From NCBI GenBank assembly GCA_028345965.1, contig JAOMEP010000004.1, forward strand, positions 1 through 64,000: a stretch of DNA of 64,000 bases, given 5' to 3'. Shown piece by piece: positions 55,167-64,000 of the stretch; positions within the stretch are counted from its first letter, which is position 1; every line of letters starts with the position of its first letter. This DNA is from Candidatus Nitrosopelagicus sp. Lineage in GTDB: Archaea; Thermoproteota; Nitrososphaeria; Nitrososphaerales; Nitrosopumilaceae. The notes beneath the pieces were generated by a model. It ran no database searches. It was not told the DNA's origin and saw only the letters and a list, made by a program, of their open reading frames with translations. The translations under genes were made by a program, and so were the position numbers.

Positions 55167-57480
55167 ATTCTAGATTATGCATTGCGATTAAATCTTTTTT
55201 AAACTGACTTAATGTTTCTGGAACATCTATTTTTATTGAATCTTTTAATGAAAGTTCTTTCTGTTTCTTTTCATTCCATACTTTTGAATTAAATTCTGAA
55301 AGTAATTGTGTCATTTCTGACATATCATCTACATTTTCTATGTCTGGTAAATTTTCTTTATGTATGCTATCTTGTGAGTATAATGTTTGCCAGAGATGTT
55401 CTGTAATGAATGGTGTAATTGGTGCTAAAAGTTTCAATATTGTGGATAAAACTTTGTGTAATGTAAAAATTGCACCATCTCTTTCTTCATCTGTAAAACC
55501 AATTCCATATGCTCTTGCTTTTGCTATCTCTATATATTGTGCAGCAAAAATATTCCATGTAAATTCTCTAATTGCTGTAGACGGAATAAAGAAATTATAT
55601 TTTGAATATCCTTCTTTACAAACTGAAATTAATTTATTAAGTTCAGATAATATCCATTTGTCTGATTCTGATAATTGACCTGATTTGATTATTGGAAAGC
55701 TAGATAGAAATCTTGAAACATTCCATAATTTACTTAAAAATTTTCTTGTAGATTCAATTTTTTGTTCTGAGCATCTAAAATCATAACCTTGATTTATTTC
55801 ACTTGCGCTCCAAAATCTAAAAGTATCTGCACCTGATTTTTCAATTACCGGTAAAGGATCAATTGCATTACCTTTACTTTTACTCATTTTCATTCCCTTT
55901 TCATCTAATCCGTAACCCATTATCCATGCTTCAGACCATGGTTTTTCTCCAGTTAGTTTCTCACATCGTAATAATGTGTAGTACAACCATGTTCTGACAA
56001 TATCTTTTGCTTGTGGTCTAATTGCAGTAGGATATGTTTTCTTAAAGAATTCTTCATCTCTGTTGAATTTTGTAACAAATAATGGAGATACACTAGAATC
56101 CATCCATGTATCAAATGTTCTTTCTTCTCCTGTAAATTCAGTATTACCACATTTTGCACATTTTTCTGCCGGACATTTATCTTTCCATGGACGATAATAC
56201 TTTCCAGATTCTGGAACAAATGGTTCTGAACATTCGTTACAATGCCAAATTGGTATCTCCGTACCATAGAATCTTCTTCTAGAAATTGGCCAATCAATAG
56301 AGATTGATTCCAACCAATTCATCAAAATTTGTTTGTGCATATTTGGATAGAACTCTATTTCTTCTCCTAATTTCTTCATTTTCTCGAGTGAATCTTTCTG
56401 TTTTAGATAATATTCTTCCATAGGAACAATTTCGATTGGAGTTTTACTTCTTTCAGATAATGGAGTTCTATGTGATATGTCTTCAATTTTTTCCACAAGA
56501 TTTGAATTTTCCAAATCTTCAATAATTTTGGTTCTAGCTTGTTTTGGTTTCAATCCTTGGTATTCTCCGGCTACTTCTGTCATTCTACCATCAAGTCCAA
56601 TTGCAATAACTTCCACTAACTGTAATTCTCTAAACAATGCCACATCATTTTGATCACCATAACTACAAACCATTACTGCACCTGAACCAAATTCAATTTT
56701 TGCAGAATGATGTGGTGTAATTTTTACTTCGTTATTAGTAAGTGGAACAATCAACTCTTTTCCAATTAAATCTGAATATCTTTCATCATTTGGGTTAACT
56801 ATGACTGTTTTACACGCACATAGTAATTCTGGTCTTGTACTTGCTATGATTATTTGTTTCTTAGTTTCTTTAGTGATGAATTTCATGTAAACTAGCTTTG
56901 TTGGAATTTCTTCATACACAATTTCTGCATCTGCAATCGTTGTACCCGAAACCCAATCATAATTATTTGGTCTTGTTGCAAGATAGATTGCTCCTTTCTT
57001 CCAAAGATCAATAAATGTCTCTTGTGTAAATTTTCTATAGTCCTCTGAATCGGTTCGGTAATAGTTTTTAAAATCTCCACTTAATCCTAGACTTTTCATT
57101 ATCTGAATCATCTCCGCTTCTAAATCATCTAATGCATTTTTACATAACTCTAAAAATTTACCTCTTTCTGTTTCTCTCATTCGTATACCGTGTTTTTTTT
57201 CTGTGTACAACTCAACAGGTAAACCGTTTCTATCTATGCCAATTGGGAAATACACATTCTTTCCAGACATTCTTGCGGTTCTTGCAATCATATCTATTTG
57301 TGCATAATGTGATGCTGCTCCTATATGCCATGGTCTTCCTGATGGGTATGGTGGTGGAGTGTCTATTGTATAATTATTATCGCATAATTGAAAGTCATAG
57401 AGTTTTTCTTCTTCCCATTTTTTTAAAATTGCATTTTCAAGTTTTGGGTCCCATGCTTTTTCTGCAATTTTTGGTTCCAT
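55159..57480 (-). CDS. valS: valyl-tRNA synthetase
   Basis: IDTPPPYPSGRPWHIGAASHYAQIDMIARTARMSGKNVYFPIGIDRNGLPVE; GLDEKGMKMSKSKGNAIDPLPVIEKSGADTFRFW. Confidence 0.9.
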   Translation of the reverse strand: MEPKIAEKAWDPKLENAILKKWEEEKLYDFQLCDNNYTIDTPPPYPSGRPWHIGAASHYAQIDMIARTARMSGKNVYFPIGIDRNGLPVELYTEKKHGIRMRETERGKFLELCKNALDDLEAEMIQIMKSLGLSGDFKNYYRTDSEDYRKFTQETFIDLWKKGAIYLATRPNNYDWVSGTTIADAEIVYEEIPTKLVYMKFITKETKKQIIIASTRPELLCACKTVIVNPNDERYSDLIGKELIVPLTNNEVKITPHHSAKIEFGSGAVMVCSYGDQNDVALFRELQLVEVIAIGLDGRMTEVAGEYQGLKPKQARTKIIEDLENSNLVEKIEDISHRTPLSERSKTPIEIVPMEEYYLKQKDSLEKMKKLGEEIEFYPNMHKQILMNWLESISIDWPISRRRFYGTEIPIWHCNECSEPFVPESGKYYRPWKDKCPAEKCAKCGNTEFTGEERTFDTWMDSSVSPLFVTKFNRDEEFFKKTYPTAIRPQAKDIVRTWLYYTLLRCEKLTGEKPWSEAWIMGYGLDEKGMKMSKSKGNAIDPLPVIEKSGADTFRFWSASEINQGYDFRCSEQKIESTRKFLSKLWNVSRFLSSFPIIKSGQLSESDKWILSELNKLISVCKEGYSKYNFFIPSTAIREFTWNIFAAQYIEIAKARAYGIGFTDEERDGAIFTLHKVLSTILKLLAPITPFITEHLWQTLYSQDSIHKENLPDIENVDDMSEMTQLLSEFNSKVWNEKKQKELSLKDSIKIDVPETLSQFKKDLIAMHNLESN

Positions 57481-57524
57481 ATCTAAAATCTGTTCTCTGT
57501 CTATAAATCTCTAAAGTGTTGAAA

Positions 57525-57824
57525 TTACCTAATCTTATCTAAAATTTTTGCAAGACTCATATCATTTTCAGAAATTCCTCCTACGTCATGTGTCATAAGA
57601 TCAATTACGAGTTTATTGTAGACGTTAAACCATTCTGGATGGTGGTTCATCTTTTGAATCTCTACAACTGCTATTGTCATGAATTTCCATGCCTCATCAA
57701 AATCAACAAATTCTATTTCTTTGTGTAATTTTCCATTTAGAATCGTCCATCCGCTCAATTCTTTCATACTCTCTTTAATTTCATTATCTGAAAGTTTTAC
57801 CAATCCCATACTATGGTCTAACAT
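57525..57824 (-). CDS. pterin-4a-carbinolamine dehydratase family protein
   Basis: LSGWTILNGKLHKEIEFVDFDEAWKFMTIAVVEIQKMNHHPEWFNVYNKLVIDLMTHDVGGISENDMSLAKILD. Confidence 0.92.
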   Translation of the reverse strand: MLDHSMGLVKLSDNEIKESMKELSGWTILNGKLHKEIEFVDFDEAWKFMTIAVVEIQKMNHHPEWFNVYNKLVIDLMTHDVGGISENDMSLAKILDKIR

Positions 57825-58607
57825 ATGAACAATAATAAATTATACAATTCAATTCACAAAATTGTGAATCAACTATTAGATGAGATACAACGTGCTATCA
57901 AAACCACTGTTTTAGATAATTCTGTTGGTGTTGCATTTTCAGGTGGTGTTGATAGTACCTTAATTGCAAAATTATTACATGATGGTGGGTATGACATACA
58001 TCTTTTGACTATTGGTTTTCGTGATTCACATGATATTAATTTTGCAAAAGAAGTAAATGAAATTCTAAAATACAAACATGATATTTTAGAAATAGAGTCA
58101 GAATCTTTTCAAAATATTAGTGAAAAAATTAATGGAATAATCAAAACCGATAATCTTTCTTGGAACGAAAATTCAATTGCTTTTTACTATGTTTCAAAAT
58201 TAGCAAAGGATCTAGGAATTTCTACAGTTATAACTGCAAATGGAATTGATGAATTATTTTGTGGTTATAACGCATATCGTGAAGCGATAGGAATTGGTGT
58301 TGATGAAGTAATGAATGTGATGGATAAGAAATTAGAAAATGAGAAGAAAATGATGATTGCAGTAAACAATGTTACATCTAATTTCAATGTAAAAATTTTA
58401 CAACCATTACTAAATGAAGAATTTATTTCATTTGCAAAAACTATTCCTATATCTGAAAAAATAATTGATTCTGATGATTTACAACGGAAACATGCAATAC
58501 GTAAACTTGCTATATCTTGTGGTGTACCTGAAATATCTGCTCATAAACAAAAAAAGGCATTACAGTATGGGTCTAAAATTCACAAACAGCTTTTAAAACT
58601 TAGATAA
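57825..58607 (+). CDS. standalone asparagine-synthase-like PP-loop ATPase domain
   Basis: GVAFSGGVDSTLIAKLLHDGGYDIHLLTIGF; ANGIDELFCGYNAYRE; no glutaminase domain in the 260 aa. Confidence 0.8.
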   Translation: MNNNKLYNSIHKIVNQLLDEIQRAIKTTVLDNSVGVAFSGGVDSTLIAKLLHDGGYDIHLLTIGFRDSHDINFAKEVNEILKYKHDILEIESESFQNISEKINGIIKTDNLSWNENSIAFYYVSKLAKDLGISTVITANGIDELFCGYNAYREAIGIGVDEVMNVMDKKLENEKKMMIAVNNVTSNFNVKILQPLLNEEFISFAKTIPISEKIIDSDDLQRKHAIRKLAISCGVPEISAHKQKKALQYGSKIHKQLLKLR

Positions 58608-59960
58608 TTTTTTTACATCAGATTTTACATGTTTATCTACGTTGTTTATGATAATTTGTGATGCACCAAGGTGTTTTTCAGGAATAAAAATACCTCTAAC
58701 TTCTTTTTCTGTAAGTGATTTTGAAATAGATATATCTTCAATTAATGCATCCATGTAATTCATTTTTTTATCGTGAGCTTCAAACGCAACTCTTTGTACA
58801 TCTCTATATGCTATGAATCTGGGAATACCTTTTTTGATTAATGCTTCTAGAACAAACTCTGCAAAAATTTGACCCTTTGTAATATACAAATTTTCTTGAA
58901 CTTGTTTATCGTTAATTTTTAGATTAGTAATTATTCTAATCATTGTTTCAATCATCTCATCGAGTAAAATAGATGCCATTGGTAAAGTAAATCTTTCATT
59001 AGCTGAATTTGATAAATCTCTTTCATGCCATAATGGAATGTTTTCAAATGATGTGTTAATTTGACTGCGCAAAAGTTTTGACAACGAAGAAATTCTTTCA
59101 CTTTTTATCGGATTTCTTTTTACAGGAACTGCACTGCTACCCATTTGACCTTTCTTGAAATATTCTGATACTTCTCCAATTTCTGTTCTTTGTAGATTTC
59201 TTATTTCAATTGAAATTTTTTCTAATGTTGCTCCTAAAAGCGATAATTGAAAAATATATTCTGCATATCTTTCACGTGGAATAATCTGTGTGGTAACTTT
59301 GGCAGGGAATAAAGATAATTTTTTTGCTACCCGTTCTTGAACTCTTACTGCATCTTTACCCATCAAAGAACCCGTTCCTACAACTCCAAGTGTTTTACAA
59401 ATTAGAATTCGTTTTTTTATCTCATCTAATCTTTCTAGATGTGTTGCCATTTCTGATGCCCAATTGGCGAATTTCAAGCCAAATGAAATTATACTTGCAT
59501 GTTGACCATGAGTTCTACCTACTGCTGGAAGTAGTTTGTATTTGACAGCATTTTTTGATAATAGTAATGCAAGTTTTCCAACCTTTGGTTGAATTATTTT
59601 AATTGCATCTCTCATCTGCATAGAATTACTAGTATCTACAAGATCATTACTTGTTAATCCATAATGTATCCATGGTCTTGATTCTTTTTTACATCTCTCT
59701 GCTAATGATTCTACTAATGCTGCGGTATCATGATCACTTTTTGCTTCTAATTGTTTAATTCGTTTCGCAGTAATCTTTCCTGAATGTGCTGCCTTTGCAA
59801 TATCTTTTGCAATTGACTTTGGAATTAGCTTTATTTCACTTTGGGATAATGCAGCAGCAGCTTCTATCTGTAATTGATAATCGACTTTTTTCTGTTCTCC
59901 AAAAATGTCTAGCATCTCTTTTGTGCCGTATCTTCCACTGTCTATAGGTAAAATTGCCAC
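58593..59960 (-). CDS. purB: adenylosuccinate lyase
   Basis: RYGTKEMLDIFGEQKKVDYQLQIEAAAA; GRTHGQHASIISFGLKFANW; KGQMGSSAVPVKRNPIKSERI. Confidence 0.95.
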   Translation of the reverse strand: MAILPIDSGRYGTKEMLDIFGEQKKVDYQLQIEAAAALSQSEIKLIPKSIAKDIAKAAHSGKITAKRIKQLEAKSDHDTAALVESLAERCKKESRPWIHYGLTSNDLVDTSNSMQMRDAIKIIQPKVGKLALLLSKNAVKYKLLPAVGRTHGQHASIISFGLKFANWASEMATHLERLDEIKKRILICKTLGVVGTGSLMGKDAVRVQERVAKKLSLFPAKVTTQIIPRERYAEYIFQLSLLGATLEKISIEIRNLQRTEIGEVSEYFKKGQMGSSAVPVKRNPIKSERISSLSKLLRSQINTSFENIPLWHERDLSNSANERFTLPMASILLDEMIETMIRIITNLKINDKQVQENLYITKGQIFAEFVLEALIKKGIPRFIAYRDVQRVAFEAHDKKMNYMDALIEDISISKSLTEKEVRGIFIPEKHLGASQIIINNVDKHVKSDVKKLSKF

Positions 59961-60059
59961 TAATTACTATGAATTTTATACAAAAATAAATCTATATCTC
60001 ATTTAAAGAAACTATCATCTTGGAAAATCATCTGTTTTAATAGAATACTCTAAAAAGCA

Positions 60060-61232
60060 GTGGAGATTGTCTCAAATATGAAAAAAGATTTTTTTAAAGA
60101 CTCAAAAATAAAATTTCCAGCTTATGAACCCTGGATCTCCGCTGAAGATAAAAAAATTGTTAACAAAACACTTGAACAAAGCATGCTAACTTTGGGACCT
60201 CAATTAGAAAAATTTGAGGCTGATTTCTGTAAATACTCTAAAGCAAAATATGCAATAGCTGTATCAAATTGTACTGCTGCTTTGCATCTATCGTTAATGG
60301 CATTAGGAATTAAAAATAATGATGAAGTTATTATACCAGATTTAACGTTTGTAGCAGATGCAAATGCAATTATCGCATCTAATGCTAAGCCTGTAATTAC
60401 TGATATAAATAAAGAAAATTTCTTTTTATCCATTTCTGATATCAAGAAAAATATTACAAAAAATACTAAAGCGATAATTCCACTTCATATTTATGGACAA
60501 GTTTGTAATATTGAAGAAATCTTAGATGTTGCTAAAGATAATAATTTAAAAGTTATAGAAGATTGTGCCCATGCAGTAGGAACATTTCATAATTCTAAAC
60601 ATGTTGGAACATTAGGACATACTGGTTGTTTTTCATTTTACCCTACAAAAAACATTACAACCGCTGAAGGTGGTATGGTTATAACTAATTCAAAAAAAAT
60701 TGCTGAAAAAATTAGACAATTACGAAGTCATGGAATGACTAAATCTTTAAAAAATAGATATTCAAGTGAATATCCTTGGATTTTTGATATTGTAGAACCT
60801 GGGTATAATTATCGATTAGACGAAATTCGTTCTGCATTAGGAATATCACAATTAAAAAGAATTTCAAAAATTAACGATCTTCGTTTAAAGGCAACTGCAT
60901 ATTATCATAGGCATCTGAAAAATATTCCTGGAATAATATTGCCCGACATGGTAAAAAATAAAACTCATTCATATCATTTGTATACAATTCGTGTAACTAC
61001 ACCATATGGATTAACGAGAAATCAATTATTCAAAAAGCTAAAAGATAATGGTATTAGAACCACCGTATATTGGATGCCTATACACAAATACAGCGCATAT
61101 CGTAAATTTGTTAAAAAATCAAGTGTTGTTAATACAACAAAAACTTATGATGAAATTTTGGCTCTTCCTTTGTTTCCAAATATAACAAAAATACATCAAG
61201 ATAATGTCATTAAAGTAATAAAATCCTCTTAA
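60060..61232 (+). CDS. DegT/DnrJ/EryC1/StrS sugar aminotransferase
   Basis: VSNCTAALHLSLMALGIKNNDEVIIPDLTFVADANAI; HTGCFSFYPTKNITTAEGGMVI. Confidence 0.92.
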   Translation: MEIVSNMKKDFFKDSKIKFPAYEPWISAEDKKIVNKTLEQSMLTLGPQLEKFEADFCKYSKAKYAIAVSNCTAALHLSLMALGIKNNDEVIIPDLTFVADANAIIASNAKPVITDINKENFFLSISDIKKNITKNTKAIIPLHIYGQVCNIEEILDVAKDNNLKVIEDCAHAVGTFHNSKHVGTLGHTGCFSFYPTKNITTAEGGMVITNSKKIAEKIRQLRSHGMTKSLKNRYSSEYPWIFDIVEPGYNYRLDEIRSALGISQLKRISKINDLRLKATAYYHRHLKNIPGIILPDMVKNKTHSYHLYTIRVTTPYGLTRNQLFKKLKDNGIRTTVYWMPIHKYSAYRKFVKKSSVVNTTKTYDEILALPLFPNITKIHQDNVIKVIKSS

Positions 61233-61286
61233 TATTCTTGAACATTATTAATTGAATTTCTCATATCTAAATAATTTATAAGATTT

Positions 61287-62498
61287 TTATTTTTTCACAA
61301 GTTGTTTGTATACGTCTAGAGTTTCATTTACCATATTTTTAGAATTACATGTTGAATGAACCAAATTGTAACCTGCAAGTCCTAATTTCTCAGATTTATT
61401 TTTATCACCAATTAGTTCTAGTATTGCATTTGATAATTTACTTGAATCATTAGGTTCAACTAAAATACAATTTTTCTCGTGTTGAATAGTATATGGGATT
61501 CCATGAGCTGTGGTACTGATTACTGTTTTTTTGAATGCGAATCCTTCTAGTGGAGTGAGAGGTGACAACTCCCATTTTGATGGTAAGACTAAAAATTCAC
61601 ATGCATTATATGCAGAAAGAACATCTTCCCTAGATGGATTTTTAATTAAAAATATTTTGTTATTTAATTTGAATTCATTAATTTTTCTTTCCATTACTTG
61701 TTCATAACCAAAATCAACTCCCATAATTACAATTTTAATATTAGTCATCACATATTCATTTTTTATTTGAGAAATTGAATCTAGTAGGGTGTCAATACCT
61801 TTTACTGTATGAAATCTGCCTAAAAATAAAATGAATCTTTCCTGAATTTTATATTTTTTAATAAAATCCGTACTTGATGAATTTAATTCATCCAAATCAA
61901 TACCATTTCTTATAGTTGTTATCTTTGACTCATCACAGAATTCCATAAAGATTTTTTTTTCATACTCGTTTGCAACAATAACTCTTGTTGCATTATTTAT
62001 AACAAATTTTATGAGTGGTTTCTGAAATTGTATTAAAAATCGTTTTATCACTGAAGCATTTTTTAGATCTGGATGAGTAGTTAAACCACCTTGATCAGCT
62101 ATAACTAAAGGAATTTTTTTTCTCTTGGATACAAGAGTTGCAATGAATGATTGGAAACTTCTAACACCAATTGTATGGATTAGATCAAACTCGTCATTCA
62201 TCATTTGTTTATACATACCGGGATTTACAAAAAAAAGAAAAGTTGAAAACCAAACGTGAGTCCGTTTGATTGTATACTTACCAATTTTTTCTTTTTTTGA
62301 CAATTTTTTGTTAAATGTAGATGCATTATTGGCGAAATCAAGATCAGAAGTATAAATTGTCATTTCATGACCTTCATCAGATAATCCTTTTGCAATGTGA
62401 ATACTTAAAAATAAAATTCCTCCAAATTGAGTTGCTGGAAGAGATGCTGGACATACTAATGCAATTTTCATGTAATCACTTGATATGAAATCTCTCAT
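61287..62498 (-). CDS. GT4-type glycosyltransferase
   Basis: LVCPASLPATQFGGILFLSIHIAKGLSDEGHEMTIYTSD; RFILFLGRFHTVKGIDTLLDS; LVLPSKWELSPLTPLEGFAFKKTVIST. Confidence 0.9.
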   Translation of the reverse strand: MRDFISSDYMKIALVCPASLPATQFGGILFLSIHIAKGLSDEGHEMTIYTSDLDFANNASTFNKKLSKKEKIGKYTIKRTHVWFSTFLFFVNPGMYKQMMNDEFDLIHTIGVRSFQSFIATLVSKRKKIPLVIADQGGLTTHPDLKNASVIKRFLIQFQKPLIKFVINNATRVIVANEYEKKIFMEFCDESKITTIRNGIDLDELNSSSTDFIKKYKIQERFILFLGRFHTVKGIDTLLDSISQIKNEYVMTNIKIVIMGVDFGYEQVMERKINEFKLNNKIFLIKNPSREDVLSAYNACEFLVLPSKWELSPLTPLEGFAFKKTVISTTAHGIPYTIQHEKNCILVEPNDSSKLSNAILELIGDKNKSEKLGLAGYNLVHSTCNSKNMVNETLDVYKQLVKK

Positions 62499-62916
62499 AG
62501 TTAAAATGATTAATACTAATTCATTAATGAAAAAATGAGTATTTTTGTAGTATTAACTAATTTATGAAAATTCTATATGTTTAACATTGAAGATAGTAAA
62601 ATCTTTGAGACCTAATATTGTTCTAATTTTTTTTATTATGTTTGTAGGAATTTTTTGGTAATTCCTTTTGTACATGCATAATTTGTACCAGATTGGATAA
62701 AAAATACTACAAGATGACGTGCGACAGATGTAATTTAACTATACAAATTTCAAAAATAAAAATTTAGTTTATGTTAATTTTACTAATCCAATTTACCGAG
62801 TCCTAATCTTTCTTTTACAGATCAACATTCTTCTAATCTAGAAGGGGCAAAACTAAAATGACAAATCTAAATTATTTTAATCATGATATTTGTACGAGTA
62901 ATAATTAACCAAAACT

Positions 62917-63687
62917 CTATTTTCTAGCAATTAAAAATCCCATATCATTATGGTGTGGTTTTGTTTCTATTGTAAAACCAGCATTTTTTATTTTATTAAT
63001 TAATTTTTTAGAATATTCAGGTTTTGAATCAGCTAAATGATATTCAATTACAATGTTATCTATCCTCTCAAAATATTCTGATGGCAATGCCTCGATAATT
63101 GAATATTCTGAACCTTCACAATCAAGCTTCAGGAGTTTACAAATCTTTATCTCATTTTGATCAAAAATTTCCTTTAGTGAAATTGAATCCACGGATATTT
63201 TTTTATTTTTTTTAGAAAAAATACTATGTCCTGATTCATCATCATTTAAAAAAATGTCAAGTTTTGATGAATCTGATGATACAGCTAGATTAAATGGTAA
63301 AACATGTTCTAATTGATTTAATTTTAGATTTGAAATGAGACATTCAAAATTATCTTTTATTGGTTCATAACTGAAAATCTTTCCTTTAGTACAAAAATTT
63401 GATACTCGTAAAGAAAATAAACCAATGTGAGCACCAATGTCTATCACTGTATCATTTTCTGTTATTTCATAACTCTCAATATTATATTCATCAATCATCC
63501 AAACATTTGTCAAAGCCATTAAATCGGTTGAATTTGTTCTAATCATAATTTTCATTCCTGATTTTGTTTCAAAAATTGAGAATTCTTTTTTTGATAATTT
63601 AAAATAGATTTTTGGAAAAATTTGCCAATTTTTAAAAATTTTCCTTGATTCTAAAAGTACTTGTAATTTTTCAACAAAATTTGGCAT
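62917..63687 (-). CDS. FkbM-family methyltransferase
   Basis: DTVIDIGAHIGLFSLRVSNFC; ISVDSISLKEIFDQNEIKICKLLKLDCEGSEYSIIEALP. Confidence 0.88.
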   Translation of the reverse strand: MPNFVEKLQVLLESRKIFKNWQIFPKIYFKLSKKEFSIFETKSGMKIMIRTNSTDLMALTNVWMIDEYNIESYEITENDTVIDIGAHIGLFSLRVSNFCTKGKIFSYEPIKDNFECLISNLKLNQLEHVLPFNLAVSSDSSKLDIFLNDDESGHSIFSKKNKKISVDSISLKEIFDQNEIKICKLLKLDCEGSEYSIIEALPSEYFERIDNIVIEYHLADSKPEYSKKLINKIKNAGFTIETKPHHNDMGFLIARK

Positions 63688-63773
63688 TATTATAAAATAT
63701 ACACAATGTCTGAAATATATTTCCGTAGTATAGTGTAAATGAACTTTTAACTAACTAATTTTTGAATTAACTA

Positions 63774-64000
63774 TTGAAAATTCTTGTTACTGGTGGTCTT
63801 GGGTTCATTGGTAGTCATTTAGTTGAATCATTATACAAAAAGAATCATAACATAATGGTTTTAACTAAAACTCTTTCAAAAAAATCTAATATCCCAAAAT
63901 CTGTAAAAAAAATTAATATTAAAAAAATTGATATTACAAATTTCAATAAGGTTGGAAAAATTATTGAAAATTTTAAACCTGACGCTATAATTCATTTAGC
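63774..64000 (+). CDS. NAD-dependent sugar epimerase/dehydratase (truncated by window end)
   Basis: TTG start; LKILVTGGLGFIGSHLVESLYKKNHNIMVL...IDITNFNKVGKIIENFKPDAIIHL. Confidence 0.85.
   Translation, partial: MKILVTGGLGFIGSHLVESLYKKNHNIMVLTKTLSKKSNIPKSVKKINIKKIDITNFNKVGKIIENFKPDAIIHL

Noticed and set aside
1-64000. CRISPR arrays, IS elements, transposases, prophage, rRNA genes
   Set aside because: None seen on either strand

Overview
This 64 kb window is AT-rich, gene-dense archaeal DNA from an ammonia-oxidising thaumarchaeon (Nitrosopumilus-like). The diagnosis rests on an archaeal amoB/amoC/amoX/amoA cluster at 36.5-39.1 kb, an unsplit rpoA, PEFG-CTERM surface proteins, leaderless TATA-type promoters and archaeal r-proteins (S4, S13, S3Ae, S15). 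Other content: a two-domain multicopper oxidase plus ZIP permease behind a perfect palindromic operator; larB, larC and larE around malate dehydrogenase; rpoH-rpoB-rpoA; a MoxR/vWA/CWC operon; serS-Pcc1-DHH-rps15; trpS, pheS, pheT and valS; aconitase; pdxS/pdxT; purB; and the start of a surface-glycan locus. Five tRNA genes are present, and the tRNA-Leu(TAA) gene appears to carry two introns. No CRISPR array, IS element or prophage was seen. The most interesting signals are: (1) three unannotated structured ncRNA candidates (a two-hairpin H/ACA-like RNA at 48.33-48.48 kb, a C/D-like RNA at 29.96-30.02 kb, and a ~100-nt hairpin RNA at 25.80-25.90 kb); (2) the doubly interrupted tRNA-Leu; (3) a nickel-pincer cofactor pathway with no LarA enzyme in the window; (4) a family of secreted proteins sharing an N-terminal module but carrying different C-terminal sorting signals; (5) an HTH regulator with a CarH-like C-terminal layout that lacks the cobalamin histidine; (6) a tandem operator-like repeat between amoB and amoC; (7) candidate AmoY/AmoZ-type subunits next to amo. 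All calls come from reading the sequence and the supplied ORF track. No searches were run.
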